Notes under the pieces: model-generated
The model's input: only the letters and a program-made list of their open reading frames with translations
What the model was told of the DNA's origin: nothing
The model's database searches: none
Assembly: GCA_018667335.1 (NCBI GenBank)
Contig: JABIVD010000051.1
Coordinates: forward strand, 1-64,000
Direction of reading: 5' to 3'
Length of the DNA stretch: 64,000 nucleotides
From: Rhodospirillaceae bacterium
Lineage (GTDB): Bacteria > Pseudomonadota > Alphaproteobacteria > UBA6615
Translations under genes and position numbers: made by a program
Shown here: positions 15,645-24,916 of the stretch, in pieces
Layout: each line of letters opens with the position of its first letter
How positions within the stretch are numbered: position 1 is the first letter of the stretch

Positions 15645-16289
15645 GTGTCCGATCCGCTGTTTCGCGAAGTTGACGAAGAAGTCCGCCAGGACCGCTATCA
15701 GCAGCTCTGGAAGCGCTATGGCACCTATGCGGTGATCGCGGCGGTGGTGATCGTCGGCGCAACGATCGCATCTGTGGTTTGGCGCGACGCCCAGCAGAGC
15801 GCCCGCGATGCTGACAGCACGCGTTTCCTCGATGCCGTCGTACAGGAAAGCGTACAGTCCGGTTCGGCGCTCCTGCAGCTGCGCGAGCTGGCGCAGGAGG
15901 GCACGCCGGCCTACCGGTTCCTGGCACAGTTGCGCGAGGCGCGACTGCTGGCGACACAGGGTGACAAGGCTCAGGCGCTCGCCGTCTTTGATTCTATCGC
16001 AGCGGATTCCGACTTGCGCGGCACGTATCGCGACCTGGCACGTCTGCTGGCTGTCGCCAACGGCCTGGATGTGTTGTCACAAAGTGAAGTGGAGGAGCGA
16101 ATCGGGCCGCTGAATACGGAGGGAAATCCCTTCCAGGTAACGGCCCGGGAATTCCTCGCCGTCGCCGCTATTCAGGCGGGTAATCGGGAGCGGGCGGCAG
16201 AACTGCTGCGCGCGAACCAGGCCGATTCCTCGGCTCCGGTTGCGTCACGCGCGCGCGCCACCGAGCTTCTCACGGCGATCGGCCTTTGA
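15645..16289 (+). CDS. TPR-domain membrane protein (YfgM-like ancillary translocon subunit)
   Basis: A 214-residue protein with one N-terminal membrane segment (about 26-46) after a charged cytosolic tail, then an Ala/Leu-rich helical domain typical of the TPR_21 family. E. coli YfgM, encoded next to bamB and der, is an ancillary subunit of the SecYEG translocon that works with periplasmic chaperones. The same order here (this gene, bamB, der) supports the assignment. The start is GTG, with AAAAGGA about 10 bases upstream. The stop overlaps the ATG of bamB (TGATG), so the genes are coupled. Confidence 0.82.
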   Translation: MSDPLFREVDEEVRQDRYQQLWKRYGTYAVIAAVVIVGATIASVVWRDAQQSARDADSTRFLDAVVQESVQSGSALLQLRELAQEGTPAYRFLAQLREARLLATQGDKAQALAVFDSIAADSDLRGTYRDLARLLAVANGLDVLSQSEVEERIGPLNTEGNPFQVTAREFLAVAAIQAGNRERAAELLRANQADSSAPVASRARATELLTAIGL

Positions 16290-17635
16290 TGATGATTTCG
16301 AGCATGTTCGCGTCCGCCCGCAATGTCTGGCTTGTGCCGGTGATGCTGGTCTCGCTGGCCGCCTGCGATACGTTTGATTTCCTGGGAGGCAGTGACGACG
16401 CCCCATTGCCCGGGGAGCGGATCGCGGTGTTGCAGGCGCAGGACCGGATAACGCCGTCGTCGCAGGTTGCCGATTTGTCCATTCGCCTGCCGCGGCCCCA
16501 GATCAATGAAAACTGGCCGCAGCAGGGCGGCTTCGCGAATCATGCGATGCACCATCTCGCGCTGGCTGTTGATCCTCAGGAAGTCTGGGCACGCAGCGTG
16601 GGTGACGGCGGCGATGATGATGCCCCGATCCTGTCCGGTCCGGTCGTCGCCAACGGTTTGGTTTTTACGATGGATTCCGATGCGGTCGTGACCGCGCGGC
16701 GGGCCGACAATGGTGAAACAGTCTGGTCTGCTGACATCGAGCCCGAAGATGAAGATGACGGCAACTGGGGCGGCGGCGTTGTCTACGATCTTGGTCGCAT
16801 CTATGCGGGCACAGGATTTGCCCAGGTTGTGGCGCTCGATGCGGCAACAGGGCGTGAATTTTGGCGGACGCCGGTGTCCGGGCCGATGCGCTCTGCTCCG
16901 ACGGCCTTTGGCGGCAAGGTTTACGCCTTGACCAAGGACAACCAGCTCTTTGCCATTGATGCCGAACTGGGGGTCGTTGACTGGACCCATACCGGCATCG
17001 AAGAAGGCGCGGGCCTGATCGGGTCGGCGAGTGCCGCCGTCGATGGCGATATCGTCATCGTGCCCTATTCGTCGGGTGAAATTTTTGCACTTCGGGCCGA
17101 AAACGGTCGCCAACTGTGGAGCGACAATCTGGCTGCGATTCGCCGTGTCGACGCCGTGTCGGCCCTGGCCGACATCCGCGGACGTCCGGTCGTTGACCGC
17201 GGTCGGGTCTACGCGATCAGCCACTCGGGTCGAATGGTTGCCATTGATCTGGCCAGCGGTCGTCGCGCCTGGGAGGCAGAGGTCGGGGGCGTAAACCAGC
17301 CGTGGATTGCGGGCGATTTTTTGTTTGTGGTCAGCACCGAAGGTGATGTCGTGGCACTCGTCGCCGAGAATGGCCTCGTGCGTTGGGTCACGCCGCTTGG
17401 CCAGTTCGAAGACCCGGAAGACCGCGAAGGCCTGATCAACTGGTCTGGTCCGGTGCTTGCCAGCGATCGTTTGATCGTGACCGGCAGCCATGGTGTCGCG
17501 GTGGCGTTATCTCCCTATACCGGCGAGATTATCGGCGAGATCGAAATGCCTGACGATGTTTCGCTGCCCCCAATTCTGGCGGACGAGACCCTGTATTTTC
17601 AGACCGACGGCGCGCGCCTGATCGCGTACCGTTAG
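16289..17635 (+). CDS. bamB: Outer-membrane assembly lipoprotein BamB
   Basis: A 448-residue PQQ-like beta-propeller lipoprotein of the BAM complex, which assists insertion of beta-barrel proteins into the outer membrane. The signal ends in a lipobox SLAAC with the lipid Cys at residue 26. Repeated propeller blades are visible through recurring V.ALD/ID...G...W segments, such as VVALDAATGREFWRTPV, LFAIDAELGVVDW, IFALRAENGRQLWSD and MVAIDLASGRRAWEAEV. The linker after the Cys is polar. It shares one base with the preceding TPR gene, and der follows 18 bases later, the usual arrangement. Confidence 0.93.
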   Translation: MMISSMFASARNVWLVPVMLVSLAACDTFDFLGGSDDAPLPGERIAVLQAQDRITPSSQVADLSIRLPRPQINENWPQQGGFANHAMHHLALAVDPQEVWARSVGDGGDDDAPILSGPVVANGLVFTMDSDAVVTARRADNGETVWSADIEPEDEDDGNWGGGVVYDLGRIYAGTGFAQVVALDAATGREFWRTPVSGPMRSAPTAFGGKVYALTKDNQLFAIDAELGVVDWTHTGIEEGAGLIGSASAAVDGDIVIVPYSSGEIFALRAENGRQLWSDNLAAIRRVDAVSALADIRGRPVVDRGRVYAISHSGRMVAIDLASGRRAWEAEVGGVNQPWIAGDFLFVVSTEGDVVALVAENGLVRWVTPLGQFEDPEDREGLINWSGPVLASDRLIVTGSHGVAVALSPYTGEIIGEIEMPDDVSLPPILADETLYFQTDGARLIAYR

Positions 17636-17653
17636 GTCCCGGCGGAACCTGTC

Positions 17654-19021
17654 ATGCAACCGACCGTGGTTATTGTCGGACGTCCCAACGTCGGCAAGTC
17701 GACGCTGTTCAACCGCTTGGTTGGCCGGCGCGAGGCGTTGGTTGACGACAGACCCGGTGTCACAAGGGACCGTCGTGAGGGACAAGGCTCCATCGGCGAC
17801 CTTGAGTTTCGAATCGTCGATACCGCGGGTCTGGAAGAGTCATTCGACGACAGCCTTCCGGCACGCATGCGTCGCCAGACGGAGCAGGCGCTCGATGAAG
17901 CTGACATCGTCTTCATGGTGTTCGATGCGCGGGCCGGTATCACGCCTCTCGATGAACAATTCTCCACATGGCTGCGCAGCCGCGGCGCGAATGTGTTTCT
18001 GGTGGCGAACAAGTGCGAAGGCCGTGCGGGCGAAAGTGGCGTCCTCGAATCCTATTCGCTAGGTCTGGGCGATCCGATCGTGATTTCTGCGGAACATGGT
18101 GAGGGCATCCACCTCCTCTTCGATCCCATCGCCGCGGCCGCGCCAGCGGTGGACGACGAACCGTGGGATGACACTGGCTCAGACTCTGGCCCCGATGCCG
18201 ATACCTCTGTGCTTCGCCTGGCAATTGTCGGCCGGCCGAATGTCGGAAAATCGACGCTGATCAATGCCGTGATTGGGCAGGACCGGCTTTTGACGGGCCC
18301 GGAGGCCGGGATCACGCGTGATGCGATCTCGGTTGAATGGATGTTTGAGGAACAGCGTATTGCGTTGGTCGATACGGCGGGCATGCGCCGAAAGGCGCGG
18401 ATCGACGAGAAACTTGAGAAACTGTCGGTCGGAAACTCATTGCACGCCATCCAGTATGCGCATGTGGTGGCCCTCGTCCTCGATAGCGAACAGATGCTGG
18501 AGCGCCAGGATCTGGCCATTGCCCGTCATGTGATCGAGGAAGGCCGTGCCTTCGTGATCATCGTCAACAAGTGGGACCTGATCACCGACCACAAGGCTGC
18601 TCTGGATATTCTGAGTGACCGGATGCAGGTGTCGCTGCCCCAGGGCGCGGGGACCCCGATCGTTACTCTGTCGGCCACGACCGGGCGAGGCCTGGACAAG
18701 CTGATGCCGGCGGTGCTGGGTGCCTACAAGGACTGGAACCTCCGTGTCACGACGTCGGAGCTGAATGCCTGGCTGAATGATTCGATCGAACGCCATCCGC
18801 CGCCGCTGGCCGCAAACAAACGTCCGATCCGTCTGCGCTACGCGACCCAGGCGAAGGCCCGTCCGCCGACCGTGGTGTTGTTCGGCAACCGGCCGGAAGA
18901 CCTGCCGACCAGTTATGTACGCTATCTCGAGAACAGCTTTCGGGCCCGCTTCAAGCTTGAGGGCACGCCGATCCGGATTCATACGCGCAAAAGCGAGAAC
19001 CCGTATCACGACAAGAAGTAG
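17654..19021 (+). CDS. der: Ribosome-biogenesis GTPase Der (EngA)
   Basis: A 455-residue double GTPase needed for 50S subunit maturation. Two G domains are present: the first P-loop GRPNVGKST starts at residue 9 and the second near residue 192, with DTAGLEE and DTAGMRRK switch II motifs and NKCE and NKWD base-recognition motifs. An acidic linker (DDEPWDDTGSDSGPDAD) joins them, and the C-terminal KH-like domain ends in IRIHTRKSENPYHDKK. The length is normal. It is the last gene of the TPR-bamB-der run and faces the SDR gene convergently. Confidence 0.96.
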   Translation: MQPTVVIVGRPNVGKSTLFNRLVGRREALVDDRPGVTRDRREGQGSIGDLEFRIVDTAGLEESFDDSLPARMRRQTEQALDEADIVFMVFDARAGITPLDEQFSTWLRSRGANVFLVANKCEGRAGESGVLESYSLGLGDPIVISAEHGEGIHLLFDPIAAAAPAVDDEPWDDTGSDSGPDADTSVLRLAIVGRPNVGKSTLINAVIGQDRLLTGPEAGITRDAISVEWMFEEQRIALVDTAGMRRKARIDEKLEKLSVGNSLHAIQYAHVVALVLDSEQMLERQDLAIARHVIEEGRAFVIIVNKWDLITDHKAALDILSDRMQVSLPQGAGTPIVTLSATTGRGLDKLMPAVLGAYKDWNLRVTTSELNAWLNDSIERHPPPLAANKRPIRLRYATQAKARPPTVVLFGNRPEDLPTSYVRYLENSFRARFKLEGTPIRIHTRKSENPYHDKK

Positions 19022-19035
19022 GTTTGGCCCGTCGA

Positions 19036-19062
19036 GGATGATACCCGCGCGGATGATACCCG
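19036..19062. repeat. Perfect 12-bp direct repeat after der
   Basis: GGATGATACCCG occurs at 19036-19047 and again at 19051-19062, separated by CGC. It lies in the 55-base gap between the convergent der and SDR stop codons. Confidence 0.75.
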
Positions 19063-19078
19063 GACGTGGAAACACGTC
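19063..19078. terminator. GAAA-loop hairpin between convergent der and SDR genes
   Basis: GACGTG and CACGTC pair perfectly around a GAAA loop, immediately before the SDR stop codon. The position suits a bidirectional terminator, but there is no T run on either side, so this is tentative. Confidence 0.35.
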
Positions 19079-19793
19079 AGTCGATGTCGATCAACTCGTC
19101 GTGCCGGGTACAGTCCGGTGACGCCAGTTCCACGAATGTCCCGGTAATATCTTCGGGCAACTTGAGCGTTTGCGGGTCCTCGCCGGGAAATGCCGCAGCG
19201 CGCATGCCGGTTCGCGTGGCGCCCGGGTTGAGCAGATTGACGCGTACGTTCGTGTCCGCCAGTTCCGATGCCCAGACATGCACCAACGTTTCCAGCGCCG
19301 CCTTGGTCACCGCATAGGCGCCCCAGAAGGCGCGTGGATTGGCTGCGGCACCGCTTGTCACCATGATCGCCCGCCCGGCGTCCGAGCGGCGCAAGATCGG
19401 GTCGAGGGTTCGGATCAGGCGCCAGTTCGCATGGACGTTCACGTCGAAGACGTCATGCCATGCCTTGGCGTCATAGTGGGTCAGGGGTGTCATTTCACCC
19501 AACGTCCCGGCGTTGCCGACGAAGATGTCGAGTTTGTCGAAACGCTCGAGCAGAGCCGGCCCCAGAGTGTCGATTTTCTCGAACTCCGTCAGGTCGCAAG
19601 GCACCAGCGTGGCCTGTCCGCCCGCGGCCTTGATCGCATCGTCGACCTCCTCGAGGCCGCCGACCGTCCGTGCGAGCAGGATCACATGGGCACCCTCGGC
19701 GGCGAATCGCTTCGCGACCGCCGCACCGACCCCGCGTGACGCGCCGGTAATCAGGGCCACGCGGCCCGCGAGTGCGCCTGTATTTTCTGACAT
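19077..19793 (-). CDS. SDR family NAD(P)-dependent oxidoreductase
   Basis: A 238-residue classical short-chain dehydrogenase/reductase. The nucleotide-binding TGASRGVG motif is near residue 17, the NAG motif (FVGNAGTLG) follows, and the catalytic triad is in MVTSGAAANPRAFWGAY with VTKAALE. The substrate is unknown. It starts eight bases after the purF stop on the same strand and is the last gene of the minus-strand dnaB-to-purF run; an SDR in this place is common in related bacteria. Confidence 0.88.
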   Translation of the reverse strand: MSENTGALAGRVALITGASRGVGAAVAKRFAAEGAHVILLARTVGGLEEVDDAIKAAGGQATLVPCDLTEFEKIDTLGPALLERFDKLDIFVGNAGTLGEMTPLTHYDAKAWHDVFDVNVHANWRLIRTLDPILRRSDAGRAIMVTSGAAANPRAFWGAYAVTKAALETLVHVWASELADTNVRVNLLNPGATRTGMRAAAFPGEDPQTLKLPEDITGTFVELASPDCTRHDELIDID

Positions 19794-19801
19794 CGTTTCG
19801 C

Positions 19802-21277
19802 CTAGGCCAGCTCAGCGAGGAGCGACATCTGAGACGTGTTGTCCGTGTCGTTCATGTCGGTGAGTGCTATCGGATACTCGCCACTGAAGCATGCATCGCA
19901 ATATTGCGGCGCATCATTGTCGCGCCCGGTTTCACCCATGGCCCGGTAGAGCCCGTCCATGGATACATAGGCAAGGCTGTCTGCGCCGATCAGGCGGCGG
20001 ATGCCGTCCACATCGTGGTTTGCGGCCAAGAGTTCCGATGCCTGCGGCGTATCGATGCCGTAGAAGCAGGGGCTTTTGGTTGGCGGGCTGGATATTCGGA
20101 CATGGACTTCGACCGCGCCGGCGTTGCGGACCATCTCAACGATCTTCTGGGAGGTTGTGCCCCGGACGATGCTGTCGTCGACGAGAATCACGCGTTTGCC
20201 GTCGAGTTGGCCGCGGTTGGCGTTGTGCTTAAGCCGGACACCCAGATGGCGAATTTCGTCTGTCGGTTCAATGAATGTGCGCCCGACATAGTGATTGCGG
20301 ATGAGGCCAAGTTCGAACGGAATTCCGGCCTCGGCCGCATAGCCGATGGCCGCCGGAACGCCGCTGTCGGGAACCGGGATCACCAGGTCGGCATCTACAG
20401 GTGTTTCGCGTGCCATTTCGGCGCCGATCGCCTTGCGGGCTTCATAGACGTTCTTGCCGTCAACAACGGAGTCCGGCCGGGCGAAGTAGATGTATTCGAA
20501 GATGCAGAAACGCTTGCGCGATGGCGGGTTGGGCTTGTGGGAATGCAGGCCATCATCGTCGATTACGATGATCTCTCCCGGCTCCACGTCGCGCACGAAG
20601 TCCGCGCCGATGATATCCAGCGCGCAGGTTTCCGAAGCGATGATCCAGGCGTCGCCGATTTGCCCCAGCACGAGTGGTCGTACCCCGAGCGGGTCGCGGG
20701 CGCCGATCAGCTTGCGGCGCGACATGGCGACCAGCGAATAGGCGCCGTCGACGGCGCGCAGCGCCTCGATGACCCGGTCGAGCAGCCTCGCCTCGCGGCT
20801 GGTGGCGATCAGATGCTGGATCACTTCCGTGTCCATCGTCGATTGGAACAGGGAGCCGGCCTGAACAAGTTCACGCCGGAGCTGGCGGGCGTTGGTCAGG
20901 TTGCCGTTGTGTGCCAGCGCCAACCCGCCGAAGCTGTAATCGGCATACAGCGGCTGCACATTGCGCAAGACCGTCTCGCCGGCGGTTGAGTAGCGGTTGT
21001 GTCCAATCGCGGAGTCGCCGGGCATCCGATCGATCACTTCGCGATCGCTGAAGATGTCGCCCACCAGCCCCATCGACCTGTGCGGGTGAAAGCGTTTGCC
21101 GTCATAGGAAACGATTCCGGCTGCTTCCTGTCCGCGATGTTGCAGGGCATGCAGGCCCAGTGCGGTGAATGCCGCTGCATCCTCGGTGCCGAACACGCCG
21201 AAGACGCCGCACTCTTCGTGGAACTTGTCCGGGTCGTTGCCGGCCTGGAACGGGTGGGTGGTAAATATGTCGGTCAC
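19802..21277 (-). CDS. purF: Amidophosphoribosyltransferase PurF
   Basis: A 491-residue enzyme catalysing the first committed step of purine synthesis, transferring glutamine-derived ammonia to PRPP. A short propeptide precedes the N-terminal nucleophile Cys23 in EECGVFGVFG. The glutaminase domain shows IGHNRYSTAG and LAHNGNLTN, and the PRPP site is VILVDDSIVRGTTSQKIV. CEYC-like late motifs read YCDACFSGEYPI. The start codon is GTG, which overlaps the stop of cvpA by four bases (GTGA), so expression is coupled. The order cvpA-purF is widespread. Confidence 0.96.
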   Translation of the reverse strand: MTDIFTTHPFQAGNDPDKFHEECGVFGVFGTEDAAAFTALGLHALQHRGQEAAGIVSYDGKRFHPHRSMGLVGDIFSDREVIDRMPGDSAIGHNRYSTAGETVLRNVQPLYADYSFGGLALAHNGNLTNARQLRRELVQAGSLFQSTMDTEVIQHLIATSREARLLDRVIEALRAVDGAYSLVAMSRRKLIGARDPLGVRPLVLGQIGDAWIIASETCALDIIGADFVRDVEPGEIIVIDDDGLHSHKPNPPSRKRFCIFEYIYFARPDSVVDGKNVYEARKAIGAEMARETPVDADLVIPVPDSGVPAAIGYAAEAGIPFELGLIRNHYVGRTFIEPTDEIRHLGVRLKHNANRGQLDGKRVILVDDSIVRGTTSQKIVEMVRNAGAVEVHVRISSPPTKSPCFYGIDTPQASELLAANHDVDGIRRLIGADSLAYVSMDGLYRAMGETGRDNDAPQYCDACFSGEYPIALTDMNDTDNTSQMSLLAELA

Positions 21278-21939
21278 TGGTTCCGCCGGATCAAGTCTTC
21301 GAGGACGTCGCGCTCGCGTTCGTTATACCCGTCTTGCGGTGGTGGCGCAGAGGATTCGGGGGGCTGGGTGAGATTGTCGAGTGCCTCGCGCACGGCGTCG
21401 ATATCGTTGGCGCGTTTCTGGGCGCGTTCGAGTGCGGCACCGGTCTCGCCGATGATTTTTGCGGGCAGCAGATCCTTGACCAGGAGCGCGCCGCGTTCAA
21501 CGGCGGGCCGGGTGCGTGCCGACTCGACCCAGGGCGGCGGATCATCTTCAAAAACATCACTGAGGAAGAGAAACGCGACGGAAATGACGATCCCTGCTGT
21601 GGCCAGGCCGGCGAGCAGACCGAGGGATCGATCAAGCGCGTTGAGGCGGCCCGCACGGACCCAGCCACTGAGCATGTGGCTGAGCAGGTGGAGCACGATC
21701 AGGGCGACGATGAAAAGGCCCCCGCCGGCAACCAGGTCGGCCAGCCACGCCGGATTTATATACTGGTTCGAGATGGGGCTGACATGCTCAAGCCCGTAGA
21801 TCGTGATCAGGCCGGCGCCTATCCAGGATGCGACGAACAGCCCGCCGCGCACGAACCCCGTGACCAGTCCGAACAATGCGCCGAGGAAGATGATCGCGAG
21901 CACCGCGATATCGAAAACGCTGAAGCCGCCGAATTCCAT
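21274..21939 (-). CDS. cvpA: CvpA family membrane protein
   Basis: A 221-residue inner-membrane protein with about four hydrophobic segments (FDIAVLAIIFLGALFGLVTG, GLFVASWIGAGLITIYGL, a segment ending IVLHLLSHML, and LGLLAGLATAGIVISVAFLF) and a polar C-terminal tail rich in Pro, Asp and Arg. CvpA is needed for colicin V production in E. coli and has been tied to envelope homeostasis. Its stop overlaps the purF start, and it begins three bases after the radA stop. Confidence 0.87.
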   Translation of the reverse strand: MEFGGFSVFDIAVLAIIFLGALFGLVTGFVRGGLFVASWIGAGLITIYGLEHVSPISNQYINPAWLADLVAGGGLFIVALIVLHLLSHMLSGWVRAGRLNALDRSLGLLAGLATAGIVISVAFLFLSDVFEDDPPPWVESARTRPAVERGALLVKDLLPAKIIGETGAALERAQKRANDIDAVREALDNLTQPPESSAPPPQDGYNERERDVLEDLIRRNQ

Positions 21940-21942
21940 GTC

Positions 21943-23361
21943 CTACACCGTCGCCAGTTTGTCGCGTTGCGGCGTGGTGTCGAAGCGGTCGAACAGGTCG
22001 CGCAAGAGCGCGATTTCGCCGATTTCCAAACTGGTGCGGGCCTTGTTGGTCGACTTCTTGCCGCCCTGTTTTCCAGCCGGGCTTCCGGGAGGTGTCCATG
22101 CGCGCTCAAATCCGAGCTTCTCCGCCTCGCGCAATCGGGCATCGGCCTGGCCGACCCCGCGCACTTCGCCGCCGAGGCCGATTTCGCCAAAGACCACGGT
22201 GCGTGGCGGCAGGGGCTGTTCCAGATGGGCCGAGACAAGCGCGGCCGCGACCGCCAGATCGGCCGCCGGTTCTCCCACGCGCAGGCCGCCGGCGACATTC
22301 AGATAAACGTCATGGGAACCCAGATTCATGCCGCAGCGGGTCTGCAGAACCGCGATGATCATCGCCAGGCGGCTCGAATCCCAGCCGACCACCGCGCGGC
22401 GCGGCGTGCCCAGGGAGGTTGGTGCCACCAGCGCCTGAATTTCGACCAGTAGAGGGCGTGTCCCCTCGATGCCGGCAAACACCGCCGATCCGCTGGTCGT
22501 GTCGCTGTGGCCCGCGATAAACAGTTCCGACGGGTTTTCGACCTCGGCGAGGCCCGAATCGGTCATCTCGAAGACGCCGATCTCGTCCGTCGCACCAAAG
22601 CGGTTTTTGACCGCCCGCAGCAGCCGGTACTGGTTGGCGCGCTCGCCTTCGAAATACAGCACGGCGTCGACCATATGCTCGAGCACACGGGGGCCGGCAA
22701 TCGCGCCATCCTTGGTGACATGCCCGACCAGAATCATGGTCACGCCGCGCCGCTTGGCGACGCGGATCAGCTCCTGTGCACAGGTGCGGACCTGGGCCAC
22801 CGTGCCGGGGGCCGAATCAAGATTGTCGGCATACATGGTCTGGATGGAATCGATGATCGCGACGTCTGGGCCGCCCACCTTGTCGAGTGCGGCGAGGATG
22901 TCGCGGACGTTGGTTGCCGAGGCGACGTCGACGGGCGCGTCGGCGAGGCCGAGCCGTGCGGCGCGCAGACGGATCTGATCGACGGCTTCCTCGCCCGAGA
23001 TGTAGGCGACGGAGAGGCCGGATTTGGCGAGCATTGCGGCCGCCTGAAGCAGGAGGGTCGATTTGCCGATTCCCGGATCACCACCGACCAGTAACGCGGA
23101 GCCGGGGACCATGCCGCCGCCGCAGACCCGATCGAGTTCCGCCATGCCGGTCATGCGCCGGGTGCGCTCGTCCGGTGCGCCGTCCAGCGAGGCGAACGCG
23201 ACGGCTCTGCCACCTGACTTGGTCACACCCTTCGGGACGTTGGTTTCGCCGGATTCCTCAACGATCGAGTTCCACTCGCCGCAGCCGTCGCACTTCCCGC
23301 TCCACTTGCGGTGAACGGCACCGCAGGTCTGGCAGACGAACTGGCTTGTTGCGCGCGCCAT
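21943..23361 (-). CDS. radA: DNA repair protein RadA
   Basis: A 472-residue RecA-like ATPase that drives branch migration in recombinational repair. The N-terminal C4 zinc finger uses Cys10, Cys13, Cys24 and Cys27. Walker A is GGDPGIGKS (residues 93-101), Walker B ends in VAIIDSIQTM, and the RadA-specific KNRFG motif is present (VKNRFGATDEIGVFEM). The C-terminal Lon-protease-like domain follows. It lies between mlaF and cvpA with gaps of three bases, so the whole run is probably one transcript. Confidence 0.95.
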   Translation of the reverse strand: MARATSQFVCQTCGAVHRKWSGKCDGCGEWNSIVEESGETNVPKGVTKSGGRAVAFASLDGAPDERTRRMTGMAELDRVCGGGMVPGSALLVGGDPGIGKSTLLLQAAAMLAKSGLSVAYISGEEAVDQIRLRAARLGLADAPVDVASATNVRDILAALDKVGGPDVAIIDSIQTMYADNLDSAPGTVAQVRTCAQELIRVAKRRGVTMILVGHVTKDGAIAGPRVLEHMVDAVLYFEGERANQYRLLRAVKNRFGATDEIGVFEMTDSGLAEVENPSELFIAGHSDTTSGSAVFAGIEGTRPLLVEIQALVAPTSLGTPRRAVVGWDSSRLAMIIAVLQTRCGMNLGSHDVYLNVAGGLRVGEPAADLAVAAALVSAHLEQPLPPRTVVFGEIGLGGEVRGVGQADARLREAEKLGFERAWTPPGSPAGKQGGKKSTNKARTSLEIGEIALLRDLFDRFDTTPQRDKLATV

Positions 23362-23364
23362 CGC

Positions 23365-24147
23365 CTAGACCGCAACCTGAAGCTGGATTGGCCCGATAGA
23401 GCGTCCGTTGATGAATTGGTCGACCATGTCATTTCCAGAGTGATCGATCTCGCTGACCGGACCATGCCAGACGATCCGGCCCTCGTAGATCATGGCGATA
23501 GTGTCGGCGATTCGTCGTGCGCTCGCCATGTCATGCGTAATCGTCAGCGCGGTCGCGCCCAATTCGCGGACGGATTTCGCTATCAGGCTGTCGATGACGC
23601 TGCCCATGATCGGGTCGAGGCCGGTTGTCGGCTCGTCGAAAAACAGGATTTCCGGCCGCGTTGCGATGGCCCGTGCTAGGCCTGCGCGTTTCTGCATGCC
23701 CCCCGACAACTCGGCCGGAGACCGGTCGGCGATGTCGGAATCGAGGCCGACCATGTTCATCGCCTCCAGTGCCGCCTGGCGTGCTTCGCGGCGGCGCATG
23801 CCCTGGCTCTGGATCAGGCCGAACGCGACGTTCTCCCAGACGGGCAGGCTGTCAAACAGGGCGGCACCCTGGAACAGCATGCCGAACTTTCGGGTCACCC
23901 GCTCACGTTCGCCCGGAGACATGCCGAGGGTTTCCTCCCCGTCAATCTGAATGGAGCCTGAATCCGGCTCCAACAGGCCAATGATGCTTTTGATCAGGAC
24001 CGATTTGCCGGTGCCCGAACCGCCGATTACGGCAAGCGAGTGACCGGCGGGCAAATCCAGATCGACACCGCGCAGAACCGCATTGGAGCCGAACGCCTTG
24101 TGCAGGTCCCGGACCGAGATTTTCGGCGCATCGCCCGGGGCGTTCAT
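23365..24147 (-). CDS. mlaF: ABC transporter ATP-binding protein, MlaF-like
   Basis: A 260-residue ABC ATPase of the Mla/Ttg2/Mkl type, which powers phospholipid trafficking between inner and outer membranes. Walker A is GGSGTGKS (about 42-49), the signature is LSGGMQKRAGLARA and Walker B is EILFFDEPTTGLDP. The GGMQKR form of the signature is characteristic of this subgroup. The gene overlaps mlaE by four bases. MlaD, MlaC and MlaB are not adjacent and may be encoded elsewhere. Confidence 0.88.
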   Translation of the reverse strand: MNAPGDAPKISVRDLHKAFGSNAVLRGVDLDLPAGHSLAVIGGSGTGKSVLIKSIIGLLEPDSGSIQIDGEETLGMSPGERERVTRKFGMLFQGAALFDSLPVWENVAFGLIQSQGMRRREARQAALEAMNMVGLDSDIADRSPAELSGGMQKRAGLARAIATRPEILFFDEPTTGLDPIMGSVIDSLIAKSVRELGATALTITHDMASARRIADTIAMIYEGRIVWHGPVSEIDHSGNDMVDQFINGRSIGPIQLQVAV

Positions 24148-24914
24148 GAGGCGAAGAACACGGCGGTGATAATGAAGTTGAACAGCAGCAGGAGGATCGA
24201 GGCCGAGACCACCGCGTTGGTCGTCGCCTGACCGACGCCCTGGGCGCCGCCCTTGGAATGGTAGCCGTGATAGGTCCCCATCAGGGCGACGAGGAAACCG
24301 AAGACGGCCGCCTTGACCAGGCCGGAGACGAAGCCGGTTGAGTCCAGACTGTCCCAGGTGCTTTTCAGATAAGTGGTCGGGTTGAAGCCGAAATCGTAGA
24401 CCGAGACCAGAAATCCGCCGAGCACGCCAATGACATCGGCGACCAGAACCAGCAGCGGCAACATGGCAATGGCGGCGATCAGGCGCGGCGCAACGAGGTA
24501 TTTGTAGGGATTTGTCGAGAGGGTGGTCAGGGCGTCGATCTGCTCGGTCACCCGCATGGTGCCGATTTCGGCCGCCATCGCGGCGCCGACGCGCCCGGCG
24601 ACCATCAGGCCGGCGAGAACGGGCCCCAGTTCGCGTGTGATCCCCCAGACGACGACGTTGGCAATCGTGGCTTCGCCGGCGAACCCGAAGCCGCTGAAGC
24701 TCTGCAACGCCAGCACCGCACCGGTGAATATCGCCGTCAGGCCGACGACCGGAAGAGAGTAGTAGCCGATCTCGATCATCTGCTGGAGAATCAGCCGCGG
24801 ATAGAAAGGCGGGCGAACGCAGTGATACAGGCCGATGGCCGCGAAGACGACGATCTGGCCGATCGTTACGAAAATGGAGATCGTGCCGCGGCCGATGGTT
24901 GCCAGGAAACGCAT
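24144..24914 (-). CDS. mlaE: ABC transporter permease, MlaE-like
   Basis: A 256-residue integral membrane permease of the MlaE family, partner of the downstream ATPase in retrograde or anterograde phospholipid transport. About five hydrophobic segments are visible, with the family motifs YYSLPVVGLTAIFTGAVLAL, ELGPVLAGLMVAGRVGAAMA, AEIGTMRVTEQIDAL and STNPYKYLVAPR. It begins two bases after the alr stop and overlaps mlaF (ATGA). Confidence 0.91.
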   Translation of the reverse strand: MRFLATIGRGTISIFVTIGQIVVFAAIGLYHCVRPPFYPRLILQQMIEIGYYSLPVVGLTAIFTGAVLALQSFSGFGFAGEATIANVVVWGITRELGPVLAGLMVAGRVGAAMAAEIGTMRVTEQIDALTTLSTNPYKYLVAPRLIAAIAMLPLLVLVADVIGVLGGFLVSVYDFGFNPTTYLKSTWDSLDSTGFVSGLVKAAVFGFLVALMGTYHGYHSKGGAQGVGQATTNAVVSASILLLLFNFIITAVFFAS

Positions 24915-24916
24915 GG

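Noticed and set aside
19772-20989. 405-codon plus-strand frame opposite purF
   Set aside because: Antisense shadow of purF with no recognisable motif.
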